Positions 8,438 through 19,663 of a stretch of DNA of 64,000 bases are shown piece after piece (position 1 is the stretch's first letter; each line of letters starts with the position of its first letter). This DNA comes from Adiantum capillus-veneris. Its lineage: Eukaryota; Streptophyta; Polypodiopsida; Polypodiales; Pteridaceae. Both the position numbers and the translations under genes were made by a program. The notes under the pieces are model-generated. The model searched no databases. It was not told the origin of the DNA and saw only the letters and a program-made list of their open reading frames with translations. The DNA is taken from positions 25,781,513 to 25,845,512 of the forward strand of contig CM043968.1 of assembly GCA_014529385.2 (NCBI GenBank). The letters are read 5' to 3'.

Positions 8438-9914
8438 TGAAACCGGCCTGTTCAATCCAAAAAGGGCGGTAGACTTCAGACTTAAACCTTATTTGCTTTC
8501 ACCCATTTAATTTGTCGCTCACTTTACCTGTACTTTCAAGACACAACAAAAGGGGAGAGGGATACAGGCTGCTAGATTGCACCTGTATGAGTAGACCGAC
8601 ACCAGATTGGCCCCTAACTTAGGCGCCCCTTTCGGTATTTCTTATTGTTTAAAAGAGGGAATAAACGCTGTGGTTCCCTACAAGCTGCCCCGCACAAACT
8701 TGGCTGGATTTCAACTGTTCCGGCCCGATTTCGGCAACATAACTGTACTAGGACCCTTCACAGTCAGTATTCCCACGCATTGAATGACTTTCCCGACGCA
8801 TACGGGCACTTTGCAAAACTTGGCGAGAATTTGCAGCACGCTGAATTCTCTGTTTTCAGCCCCGAAAATGCACCAGATCACCTGTACAGCAGTCCCCTTG
8901 CGTCCCCGACCTCCTGGGGGTATTAGGGACCGTTTAAGGCCAACACCCTAAACCTGCAAAAATACACAGCAGGCTGTAATTTACTGTTTCGGGCTCCGTT
9001 TCGCGTGCCGGTCGCATCCGTAGCAAGTCCTCGAGCTCCCGCACCTGTAGGGCTACTTGCCCTTTGAATCGGACGAGATTTCTGGCATGAAACCTCTCCG
9101 AATTCACCTGTACCTGCGGGGGATTAGCCGCTAGCTAATCCAGTACCTGTGCAAGAGGCTCTTGCCTCGGCAATCGCACATGAACCCACACAACTGTACA
9201 TTGGTCAATTGAAAAGCTCAATAGAGGGGCATAACATACTGCCATAGGGGAGAGAGAGGACAATGCGTAGCGTGCAGGGCATCACTCCTGGCACCGCACT
9301 GTACATAGGAGGGAAAGGAAGCACTCCATAGCTCTTAACCTGTGACAAGAACTTGAAAATGAGCTCACAACTGAAAATCACGTTTTTGCCTTCTCTATAA
9401 GTAGTAAACTGGTCTCAGAGTGCCAAGTGTCACTCATTTGTGCATTTTTCCGCTTTAGACCCTCGGGTCTAAAAATATCTCACCTGCAGCCTCTGTTGAC
9501 TTGGCCACAGAGTAACAAAATGATCCCCATGTCAAACTGCACGTAATGAGGCGAAGACATTTTCAGGTCCCAAAATAGCAGTTCCCTAAATTTTAGGAGA
9601 TGCTGCCACCTTGTATCTTTCTAGGTCATCCGACCCTCTTTGTACACTGCAGCCACACCCAGAACTGAAATGTAGCCTCTGTAACAAAGGATTCCAGTTT
9701 GGCTAGTCAATGACCCCACTTGGCTAACCATAGTCCTTGTCCAACCTTAGTGCTGTCTTGCCCTCAGGCCTGGACTCCCTCTGGACAATTCCACACTAGC
9801 TATGCAATGCAAGGCAATTAGATTTCCCGAGGGGTGTTTCCAAAAAGTGAAAGTAAATAAATAATAAGAAAGAAATCAACAAAAAGGATAGATAGTAGTC
9901 ACACGCTAGTGACA
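8438..9914 (-). repeat. 3' LTR of GYP2 (1477 bp)
   Basis: On the plus strand it runs from TGAAACCGG to GCTAGTGACA. It pairs with 15668-17145 and carries the shared motif in reverse at 8608-8640. Confidence 0.95.
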
Positions 9915-10499
9915 TACCCCCCTCTTGAAATCTCAAACGTCCTCGTTTGCATCTATGTCGTACATGCTCACAGTCAACACTGATGTATTCAACACTTGTC
10001 GACACATGTACGACACATACATGCTCATTGTCAACCCTGGTGTATTCAACACCTCGTCGACACATGTATTGCCTGCGTGTGAACCCTGTCCCAATGACAT
10101 AGTGGTAGCTTCGCACTCTGCCATTGCTTTGAGTCACTAACTTTCCAATGACAAAATGGTAGCTACACATTTTGCCATTGTCTTATAGTACACATTGGAT
10201 CCCGTAACACTTTCGAGCATACCCAAACCGACAGTTTAAGAATGCAGTTACACATGTACTCTTTAATAGAAGCAATTACTGTATTCTTGACAAACTGACA
10301 AGAAATACTCACTTCTATAGCACCAAGCACAGTTTTGGACATTCCATAAGAGCAATTGCCAGAGCAATTGCCAAACTGACAATCTGTACAGCTCTAACAT
10401 TCATGTAACAGGTATTTCATTTGAGCTCACTTTAAATACCATGTACATCATTTCTTTCAGAATCCATTGTCACATTGACAATCCATGTAGCTTTGAAAC
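9915..10499 (-). other. Polypurine tract and 3' untranslated region of GYP2
   Basis: The minus strand of 9915-9930 reads TTTCAAGAGGGGGTA, the purine tract before the LTR. The remaining 570 bp have no ORF of note. About 9965-10075 holds two imperfect copies of a unit of roughly 58 bp (GTATTCAACAC...TCGACACATGTA). Related words occur in the 3' region of L (29430-29620), so this untranslated segment is shared by the family. Confidence 0.75.
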
Positions 10500-10856
10500 T
10501 CAAGGGGTCAAGGTAGGTTGCAAATCGAAGGCTTCAAGGTAAAGTGATAACACAGTTGGTGACTGTGCAAGTTCACCTTCTTCCATCCACTTAGCATCCA
10601 TTGGTGGATAGTTTCTGAACTTTACCAAGTAACGCCTAGTAACCTTGCCTTTCACTTTCCTTTCTTTGTGTGCCAAAATCTGTTCGGGGACCAAGATCTC
10701 GTCAAGTTCCTCGACTTCCGGCTGATCTTCAGCTTGCATATCCTCTGGCACATCACCCACATAGGGTCTGAGAAGACTCATATGAAACGCATTGTGAATC
10801 TTCCAACTCTCAGGCAATTTCAGCCTATATGCAACATCACTGATTATGTCGCACAC
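10500..10856 (-). pseudogene. Integrase C-terminus and chromodomain of GYP2
   Basis: The frame starts in the integrase C-terminal GPY/F-type region (VAYRLKLPESWKIHNAFHMS), passes an acidic linker (EDQPEVEELDEILVPEQ) and ends with a chromodomain (TRRYLVKFRNYPPMDAKWME). In chromoviruses this module directs integration to particular chromatin. One or more frameshifts near 10860-10920 separate it from the integrase core. The chromodomain itself is undamaged and ends the polyprotein. Confidence 0.85.
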
Positions 10857-10921
10857 TTGAAAAGGCCCTTAGTAACGCATGCCGAGCTTTGGAAACATTC
10901 TTTCCTTGCCCTTCATCTTCT

Positions 10922-11815
10922 TTAACCTTGCCTTTTCAAAGCGTAGAAGCACCCAATCACCAAGTGAAAATACCACTTCACGACGGTGACGATCAGCTGC
11001 TTTCTTTTGCTTTGCCTGAGCACTTTGACCTTCTTGTACATTTCATCCATGTCCTGAACATACTTATCTACTTCAAATATCTTGTTCTTTGTATGCAGTA
11101 TGGGAGGAACTTTCTTGCCACCTTCAACTATCTCAAAAGGTGCCTTGCCAGTTGATGAATGCACTGTATTATTGTATGCATACTCCACCAATGGCAAATA
11201 CTGCTCCCACTTTCCTTTATGCTCTGACACATAACACTTCAGCAGATCTAGGACAGTAGAATTTGCCTCTTCTGACTGCCCATCTATTTGAGGATGAAAT
11301 GACGAAGAGAATTTGAGCGTTGTGTCCATATTCTCAAACAAGCCTCTCCAGAACAAACTTGTCATGGGTGGATCACGGTCGCTAACAATTGACTGTGGCA
11401 TGCCATGATACTTGAAAATATTGCTCATAAACAAGCGTGCCATTTGATTTGTCTTTATCTTCTTCCTGACAGGAATAAAATGAGCTTGCTTGCTGAATCT
11501 GCAAATGATGGTCCAAATACCATCATTTCCTGTCTGCGTTCTCGGAAGATCAAAGATAAAATCCATAGCAATACTTTCCCATGGTTTATCTGGAATAGGT
11601 AGTGGTTGCAATAACCCTAGTGCCTTTTGCTTGTCAAACTTGACCTTCTGGCAAATTAGGCATTCTCGCACAAAGGCATCCACATCTCTTCTCAATGTAG
11701 GCCAATAGAAGAATGTCTCAACCGCTTTAACTGTAGCATCGATACCACGATGCCCTACATACGGTGGAGATGACTCTCTTCCATAACTTTGCGTCGCAAT
11801 GGCTTTGTGACACAC
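10922..11815 (-). pseudogene. Integrase of GYP2
   Basis: The frame covers the His-His-Cys-Cys zinc region (VGHRGID, then CLICQKVK) and the catalytic core. The Asp, Asp and Glu of the active site are seen in MDFIFDL, VSDRDP and DGQSEEANS. The C-terminal end of the ORF runs into the wrong frame (VLRQSKRKQLIVTVV), which marks a frameshift near 11000. The first His lies in the preceding frame. The core appears complete, so the defect is in continuity, not in the active site. Confidence 0.88.
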
Positions 11816-13548
11816 AATCTGCCATGCATCATCATGAACTTATCTTTGAGAAGATAGTGTTCATGACGTTGTCCATCCATTAGCTGCTCGAAGACCCTTG
11901 CAAAATCTTCATCATTTGCATACTGTTCTCTCATATCATCAAGTTCATGATGATAAGGAATTGACACAGCTGAAATTTGTGGCTTCCTTGACAAGGCATC
12001 AGCCACAACGTTCTTCTTGCCTTCCACATGCACAATCTGAAAATGGAACATGGACAAGATATTTGCCCATCGCATATGCTTCTCAGATAACTTTGTCTGT
12101 GTCAAGAAGTATCGCAAGGTCCGATGGTCCGTTTGAACAACGAAATCTGCACCTAGCAGGTAGTGTTTCCAACGTAAGAGCGCATGAATCACAGCCAGTA
12201 ACTTTTTCTCATAGACCTGCATGGTCATCCTTGGCCCTTGCAAAATTCTGCTCTCATAGGCTACTACCCTGCCATCTTGCATTAGAACTGCACCAATGCT
12301 ACTACCACAGGCGTCACACTGGACCACAAATGACTTCCTAAGATCTGGCAACACAATGACTGGATCTGAAGTCATCTTTTCCTTTAAGAGATTAAAAGCT
12401 GAAATCTCTTTCTGTGTCCATCTAAAGGTGACTGCCTTCTTTTGAAGAGCATGTAAAGGTGAAGCAATCTCAACGAAATTTCGGATAAACCTTCTGTAAT
12501 AGGAGCAGAGTCTCAAGAAGCTTCGGACATCATGCACCGTCTTCAAATCTGGCCATGACTTGATCGCTTCAACTTTTGCAGGATCCATTCTGACACCATC
12601 CTTTGAGACAATGTGTCCCAGAAAGTGGATCTCTTCCAGAAAAAACTCACTTTTCTTTGCATTGATGAGCAACCTATGACTGCGTAGCTCTTTGAACACA
12701 ATGGCCAAGTGATGCCTATGCTCCTCTTCATTCTTTGAGTAGACTATCATGTCATCAAAGAATGTACCAACAAATTGCCGGCGTGGACGGAAAATTCTGT
12801 CCATCATCCTATTGAACGTAGCAGGAGCATTTGTGAGACCAAAGGGCATCACTAAAAATTCGTAAAGGCCAAACGTTGTTCTAAAAGCAGTCTTGTGCAC
12901 ATCCTCTGATCTAATGCGGATCTGATGGTACCCACTCTTTAGATCTATCCTGCTAAACATAGCTGCTCCTTTTAATTTGTCCAGAATGTCATCAATTCTA
13001 GGTATAGGGAACCTATTCTTGATGGTATTCTTGTTCAGTGCACGGTAGTCGATGCACATACGCCATGAGCCATCCTTTTTCTGCACCAACAACACTGGAG
13101 AACAGAATGGAGATGAACTGGGCTGAATTAGCCCCTTTTCTAACAGCTCCTGTACTTGGCCCATTATCTCTTTCTGCTGAGCCGCACTAACCCTGTACGG
13201 AGGCTTATTTGGTGGGCTACTGCCTGGCACCAAATCTATCGCATGGTCCTCGGGTCTCTCTGGCGGTAATTGAGACGGTAATGAATCGGAAAAACACTCA
13301 CTATACTGTTGTAAAAACATTGACCTTTCTTTATCTAGCACAGATAAATTTGATTCATCACAATCTGACACTTCACGTGCAAAAACCAAGTACGCAGAAA
13401 GATGCTTTTTCATTATAGAAGTAATAGCAGAAGCTGATACAGTGGGAATAGACTTCCCTTTAAGCTTTACATCCAGGATGTGAGTCTTTCCCCTGCTTTG
13501 TACAATGATCTTTTTGTTGTAGGCATCCATGATTCCCTCCCTGTACAC
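11755..13548 (-). pseudogene. Reverse transcriptase and RNase H of GYP2
   Basis: This is a 597-residue open stretch, the longest of the element. Reverse transcriptase spans about residues 130-310, with [20 protein letters not shown], catalytic Asp202 in [11 protein letters not shown] and the FFDD box at 263-266. RNase H starts at Asp412 (CDACGSS) and has TDHRTL at 473-478. At the position of its catalytic Glu this copy reads YEKKLLAV, while B, J, E, E' and D read EKELLAV or EKELTAV, so the enzyme may be inactive. The frame ends within the integrase zinc region because of a frameshift. A distant protease remnant occupies the first 60 residues. Confidence 0.9.
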
Positions 13549-14688
13549 GAAATAACCAAGGAATACCTAACAACACATCACATCCGTCCAGTGGCATGAT
13601 GTAAAATTCTTCAGCATCTACATAGGACTGGATATGTAGGCGCAAATTTCCGATGATGGGTGTCACAGCCTCTGTATGCCAGGACATGACAAACCTGCCT
13701 CTGCTGTATACCCCATCTCTTCATGTCTGATTCCCAACTTTGAAGCCAATTCTGGGGAAATGAAGTTGGCTTTGGCCCCTGGATTAAAGAAGATAAGCAC
13801 TGTTTGATCCCTGACCTTTCCCCATGCTCTGCAAAGCTCACTTGCATATGAATTTGGCTTGTCGCCCACCATATCTGGCACTAGACCAGCCATGGGCTTC
13901 TTTCCTTTCTTGTCCTCCTTGTCTTCAGAATCAGCTGGCCTTTTCTTTGTAGGACAATTGTAAGCAATGTGGCCAAGCTGCTCACAGATGAAGCATTTGT
14001 TCTCTGACCTCAGGACCTTCTTTTGCTCTTCCGACTTGCGAGGAAAACGTCTTTTCCATTTCTTTGCTGGTCCCTTTTCTAATTCAGCCGTAGCTTTGCC
14101 TTTCCCTGCATTGGCTGGCTCCTGAGTCCCTTTAGGAACCTCATTGGGAATGTGCTTCTTCGTTGAATTTTTCTTGGCTGATCCTTCCTTGACGCCAGTA
14201 TTGAATTCACAATCTTCTCCCTTGAGCAAACCATTGCCAGTGTTTGCTACCTCGATGAGTTGCGTCAAAGTAGTGACTTTGGTCTTCGTGCAGTACTTTC
14301 TCAATCCTTTGGGTAGGCCAGAACAGTATTTTTCAATCTGTTCTGTCAATGGCACAAACCTATAGGAAGTTACTGGAAGTAGAGCTTTCCAAAACTTCCG
14401 ATTGTAGTCATCTAGATTCTTGCAAGTGGCAGCATTAAGCTGGTGCCACTCTGTCATGACGTCTGCTTCAAAGTCATCAGATAACCATGCTGCTGCAAAA
14501 ATCTGCTTGAAGTAAATCCATGTGGACGGAGCTTGCCCTTGAAGCAATAAAGTTGTCCACCATTGTCCCGCATTCCCTGTCAAGAAAGTGGCTGCCTTGC
14601 GGACCTTTGAAGCCTCTGTAAAGTTTCCCCCTTGCATAGGCCTTGTCAAACTGCTGGAGGAATGAGAGAGCCTTCTTCCTGTCATCAA
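13460..14688 (-). pseudogene. Gag capsid part, zinc knuckle and protease of GYP2
   Basis: The 341-residue frame 14688-13663 holds the retrotransposon Gag core (GNAGQWWTTLL, DDFEADVMTEWHQLN), a basic linker, a CCHC knuckle (Cys232, Cys235, His240, Cys245) and the start of an aspartic protease. The expected Asp-Ser/Thr-Gly is FFNPGAKANF: the Asp is Asn302 here, while relatives have DLGA or DVGA. A frameshift near 13665 moves the rest of the protease into 13687-13460, with YIMPLDGCDVLLGIPW, the family's conserved late-protease motif. Confidence 0.85.
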
Positions 14689-15560
14689 ACCCTGTAAAGG
14701 TCGTGAAAGTCACACCTTTGCCACCTTCTTTGTACGGATTTGGCCTCTCCAGCGGCGTTAAGTTGTCATATGGAAGTGACTGAAGACTGAAACATGGGAA
14801 CACTGTTAGGGTTCATTTGTGTCCCTTGACCGCAATTAAGTTGACCTGGAAATGCCATATTTGGCTGCTGATTTGTAATTCCAGCCATACCAAAATTTGT
14901 CTGTGGCATCCCAAATTGGCCCTGAGTGCTTTGAAACCCTGGTAGCATGCCCATAGCACCATACATGGGGTTAGGCATCATCGTTTGAGCACCCCCGAAC
15001 ACTGTTCCTGGCGTGTAAAACTGATTTCCAGGTGCATGACCAGCCATGCTCTGGAATACCGATCCACCTCCAAAATAGCCAGGGTGTACTGAAGGTGGTG
15101 GGAAGACCTGTTGCATAGCCTGTAGGTTGCTTCCCTGCCCATTAGAACCAGCTATAGGCTGCTGAAAGGTGGCGGGCTGAACTGGTACAGCTTGAAAGAC
15201 TGGCATTTGAGCCACCTGTTCTTGCACCTTAGGCACAGGTTGTGGAGACTGCATGTTCTCCGTCAAGTGTACAGGTGTTTCCATTGACTCTGCAGTATGA
15301 ATCACTTGTGCTTGAGCCTTAACAGGCTTTTGAATATGATCCAGTGGCCCAACTTGCTGAGACGGAAGAGGAGGTTACAGAAAGGCTAAAAACCTCGGGT
15401 TCTGCATTACTTGTGTGAACATAGCCACAGCAGTAGCCAACTGGGTCCTGAATATATCATCATCCGTCTGTGGTGGTCTTGAAGACTCACCCACTTCATG
15501 TGTCTGTTGACTCTGTGAAGAGGAAACCTCTTCAGTCACATCATCTGGTCTGTCAGCCAT
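14640..15560 (-). pseudogene. Gag N-terminus of GYP2 with a prion-like segment
   Basis: The ATG at 15560 (MADRPDD) lies about 100 bp after the primer site and is the likely polyprotein start. A TAA at 15375 interrupts the frame, which then continues to 14766. Residues encoded at about 15200-14800 are rich in Gln, Asn, Gly, Met, Phe and Pro with almost no charge. After a frameshift near 14790 the capsid-like domain starts (FTGFDDRKKALSFLQQFDKAY). The order Ser-rich head, prion-like segment, capsid, zinc knuckle also holds for B and J. Confidence 0.8.
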
Positions 15561-15650
15561 AATTGCAATTCCCTGTGTCTAGTCTATGATCCCCTATGTC
15601 TTCAAGCCCAACCTGACCAAGGCTCACTTCTATGGGAAAAAGTGATTTAA

Positions 15651-15667
15651 TCCCGTCGATGGAACCA
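15651..15667 (-). promoter_or_regulatory. Primer-binding site of GYP2
   Basis: The minus strand reads TGGTTCCATCGACGGGA directly after the LTR end GGCCGGTTACA. The primer tRNA is not initiator Met; I cannot assign it firmly. Confidence 0.6.
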
Positions 15668-17145
15668 TGTAACCGGCCTGTTCAATCCAAAAAGGGCGGT
15701 AGACTACAGACTTAAACCTTATTTGCTTTCACCCATTTAATTTGTCGCCCACTTTACCTGTACTTTCAAGACACAACAAAAGGGGAGAGGGATGCAGGCT
15801 GCTAGATTGCACCTGTAGGAGTAGACCGACACCAGATTGGCCCCTAACTTAGGCGCCCCTTTCGGTATTTCTTTATTGTTTAAAAGAGGGAATAAACGCT
15901 GTGGTTCCCTACAAGCTGCCCCGCACAAACTTGGCTGGATTTCAACTGTTCCGGCCCGATTTCGGCAGCATAACTGTACTAGGACCCTTCATAGTCAGTA
16001 TTCCCACGCATTGAATGACTTTCCCGACGCATACGGGCACTTTGCAAAACTTGGCGAGAATTTGCAGCACGCTGAATTCTCTGTTTTCAGCCCCGAAAAT
16101 GCACCAGATCACCTGTACAGCAGTCCCCTCGCGTCCCCGACCTCCTGGGGGTATTAGGGACCGTTTAAGGCCAAAACCCTAAACCTGCAAAAATACACAG
16201 CAGGCTGTAATTTACTGTTTCGGGCTCCGTTTCGCGTGCCGGTCGCATTCGTAGCAAGTCCTCGAGCTCTTGCACCTGTAGGGCTACTTGCCCTTTGAAT
16301 CGGACGAGATTTCTGGCGTGAAACCTCTCCGAATTCACCTGTACTTGCGGGGGATTAGCCGCTAGCTAATCCAGTACCTGTGCAAGAGGCTCTTGCCTCG
16401 GCAATCGCACATGAACCCACACAACTGTACATTGGTCAATTGAAAAGCCCACTAGAGGGGCATAACATACTGCCATAGGGGAGAGAGAGGACAATGCGTA
16501 GCGTGCAGGGCATCACTTCTGGCACCGCACTGTACATAGGAGGGAAAGGAAGCACTCCATAGCTCTTAACCTGTGACAAGAACTTGAAAATGAGCTCACA
16601 ACTGAAAATCACGGTTTTGCCTTCTCTATAAGTAGTAAACGGGTCTCAGAGTGCCAAGTGTCACTCATTTGTGCATTTTCCCGCTTTAGACCCTCGGGTC
16701 TAAAAATATCTCACCTGCAGCCTCTGTTGACTTGGCCACAGAGTAACAAAATGATCCCCATGTCAAACTGCACGTAATGAGGCGAAGACATTTTCAGGTC
16801 CCAAAATAGCAGTTCCCTAAATTTTAGGAGATGCTGCCACCTTGTATCTTTCTAGGTCATCCGACCCTCTTTGTACACTGCAGCCACACCGAGAACTAAA
16901 ATGTAGCCTCTGTAACAAAGGATTCCAGTTTGGCTAGTCAATGACCCCACTTGGCTAACCATAGTCCTTGTCCAATCTTAGTGCTCTCTTGCCCTCAGGC
17001 CTGGACTCCCTCTGGACAATTCCACACTAGCTATGCAATGCAGGGCAGTTAGATTTCCCGAGGGGTGTTTCCAAAAAGTGAAAGTAAATAAATAATAAGA
17101 AAGAAATCAACAAAAAGGATAGATAGTAGTCACATGCTAGTGACA
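15668..17145 (-). repeat. 5' LTR of GYP2 (1478 bp)
   Basis: It is bounded by TGTAACCGG (15668) and GCTAGTGACA (17145) and pairs with 8438-9914. The shared motif lies in reverse at 15838-15870. Confidence 0.95.
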
Positions 17146-17150
17146 CCTTC

Positions 17151-18035
17151 AGTGATTTCGAGGACAAGACGAAGGCTCTTATCTTCCTTCAACAGTTTGA
17201 TATAGCTTATGCAGGGGGGGATTTTACAGAGGCCTCCAAGGTCAGGAAAGCTGCCACCTTTTTGAAAGGAAATGCGCGTTCATGGTGGACGACATTGTTG
17301 ATGCAAGGACAGGCATCTGCCGCATGGGTATACTCTATGCAATTGTTTGCATCTGTGTGGATGTCAAACGAATTTGAAGATGATGTCATGACGGATTGGC
17401 ACCAACTTACTGCCGCTACTTGCAAGAGCTTAGAGGAGTACAATCGAAAATTCTGTAAAGCGTTGCTCTTAGTAACTTCCTATAGGTTCGTGCCATTGAC
17501 AGAGCAGATAGAGAAATAATGTTGCGGGCTACCTAAAAGGCTCATAAACTATTGCACAAAGATTAGAGGGGTCACCCTTACCGAGCTTATGGAGGTTGCT
17601 AGCACTAGAAACGACTTGTTGAAAGGAGAAGACAATGGATTCTAGGGCAACGTGAAAAGGGCCCATCCCAAGAAAAATTCATCAAAGAAGCCTTTTGCAA
17701 AAGCGGCTCCTAAAGCGTCCGAGGGGCCAAAAAAGGCAAACAAAGGCAAGGATTCACCCGAGACTTTTGGAGTGCAGGCAAAGAAACAGAAAAGGAAGCC
17801 TTTTGTGCGTAAGTCGCTCGAGGAAAAGGTCTTGATGGCTGAAAATAAATGCTTTATATGCGAGCAGCGTGGTCACTTTGCTATAGATTATCCACGAAGG
17901 AAAAGACCAGCTGACTCAGATGATAAAGAGGACAAGAAAGGGAAGAAGCCCAAGCACACGACAGGTTTAGTGCCAGACATGGTGGGTGACAGGCCAAGCA
18001 CGGATGCCAGCGAATTATGCAGAGCATGGGGTTAA
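17151..18035 (+). pseudogene. Gag capsid and zinc-knuckle part of B
   Basis: B resumes after the CCTTC duplication. The frame encodes FEDKTKALIFLQQFDIAY, GNARSWWTTLLMQGQ and DDVMTDWHQLTAATC, matching GYP2 and J. Stops at 17517-17519 and near 17643 break it. The CCHC knuckle (CFICEQRGHFAIDY) has lost its last Cys to Tyr, where J keeps Cys (TGT to TAT). The N-terminal half of this Gag is at 5325-5948 and 8134-8437. Confidence 0.85.
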
Positions 18036-19663
18036 GTCAGAGATCAGATGACACTTATTTTCTTTGATCTAGGTGCCAAAGCGAACTTTATCTCACCCAA
18101 GGTTAGCTATTAAGCTGGGCATCGGAGCTGAACAGATGGGTACATGGCAGAGGCAGGGCTGGCATGTCCTGGCCACTCAGAGTGTGTTACCCCCATCATT
18201 GGAAAGCTGCATCTGCATATTCAGTCGTATGTGGACACAAAAGAGTTCTATATCATGCCATTGGAAGGGTGCGATGCGTTGTTGGGAATCCCCTGGATGT
18301 TCCGAATACATGGCATGCTGGATGTCTTCTCGACAAAAAGATCACCCTTCAGCATACGGGCAAAACTCATGTTTTGGATGTAAAACTTAAAGGGGAGTCT
18401 GTCCCTATTTTATCTGCTTCGCGGCTGCAATGAAGAATATCTTTCTGCGTACTTGATTTTTGCACGTGATGTTTCAGATAATTGTCAGTCAAATTTATCT
18501 GTGTTAGATAAAGAAAGGTCAGTATTTTTGCAAGAGTTTAATGACTGTTTTTCTGATTCATTATCGTCACAATTGCTGTTGGAGAGGCCTGAGGACCATG
18601 CAATAGATTTGGTGCCAGTGTGTAGCCCACCAAACAGACCTCCCTACAAGGTTAGTGCGGCTCAATAGAAAGAGATTATGGGCCAGATTGAGGAGCTTTT
18701 AGAGAAGGAGCTGATTGAGCCTAGTTCTTCACCTTTGCTCCCGACTGCTCCTAGTGCCGAAAAGGATGGCTCTTGGCGCATGTGCATCGACTTCCGCGCG
18801 TTGAATAAGAATACCATCAAGAACAGGTTTCCTATTCCAAGGATTGATGATATTCTTGACCGTTCAGAGGGTGCTGCAATTTTGAGCAGGATAGACCTTA
18901 AGAGCGGGTACCATTTGATTCGTATAGGGCCAGAGGATGTGCACAAGACTGGGTTTAGGACGACATTTGGTATCTATGAGTTTTTAGTGATGCCATACAA
19001 ATGCTCCTTCTACGTTCAATAGGATGATGGACCGGATTTTCCACTCGCATCAAAAGTTTGTTTTTACATTCTTTGATGATATGATAGTCTATTCGAAGAA
19101 TGAAGAGGAGCATAGGCGTCACTCGACCATTGTGTTTGAAGAGGTGTGCAATCATAGGTTACTTGTCAATCCTAAGAAAAGCGGATTCTGCTTGGAAGAG
19201 ATCCGCTTTCTTGGCGGTATAGTGTCAAAGGATGGTGTTCGAATGGATCCTACTAGGGTTGAAGGGATCAAGACATGGCCAGACTTAAAGAATGTGCACG
19301 ATGTCCGAAGCTTCTTGGGATTGTGCTCTTACTAAGGTTTATGAGGAACTTTGCAGAGATGGCTTCACCTCTACATGCTTTGCAAAAGAAAGGGGTCACT
19401 TTCAAGTGGACACAAAAAGAGGTTTCAGCTTTGAATCTCTTAAAGGAAAAGCTGACTTCAGATCCAGTAATTGTTTTACCAGATTTTAGCAAGTCATTTG
19501 TGGCGCATGTGGCAATAACATCGGAGCAGTGCTAATACAAGATGAACGGGTAGTAGCTTATGAAAGCAGAATTTTGCAAGGACTAGAGAAGACTATGCAA
19601 ATCCATGAGAAAGAGCTTTTGGCCGTGATTCATGCGCTTCTAGTTGGAAGCACTACCTCTAGG
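18036..19663 (+). pseudogene. Protease, reverse transcriptase and start of RNase H of B
   Basis: Protease pieces read LIFFDLGAKANFIS (18055-18100) and YIMPLEGCDALLGIPW (18252-18300). Reverse transcriptase follows, with [26 protein letters not shown] and [11 protein letters not shown], but a small deletion near 18995-19020 removes the [11 protein letters not shown] segment and shifts the frame. RNase H begins near 19480, has lost its first Asp region to frame shifts, and shows HEKELLAVIHALL before the sequence stops at CTAGG, the entry point of element G. The frame shifts at least five times. Confidence 0.85.

Larger units (their letters stand above)
8438..17145 (-). mobile_element. Near-complete Ty3/gypsy chromovirus GYP2
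   Basis: Two LTRs (8438-9914 and 15668-17145) enclose a complete gag-pol order on the minus strand: Gag, CCHC, protease, reverse transcriptase, RNase H, integrase and chromodomain. A perfect 5-bp duplication CCTTC (8433-8437 and 17146-17150) shows insertion into the gag of B. About 28 substitutions separate the LTRs by eye (near 1.9%). The polyprotein is split by several frameshifts and one stop, so this copy is defective although structurally whole. Confidence 0.95.
3714..19663 (+). mobile_element. Ty3/gypsy element B, 5' two-thirds, with two nested insertions
   Basis: Joining 3714-5948, 8134-8437 and 17151-19663 gives LTR, primer site, Gag, protease, reverse transcriptase and the start of RNase H of one plus-strand gypsy element. 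The interruptions are element C (target CCAGG) and GYP2 (target CCTTC). B stops at CTAGG (19659-19663), where the LTR of element G begins. Its closest relatives in the window are GYP2, L, I and J. All reading frames are broken, so B is dead and serves as a landing site. Confidence 0.85.
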
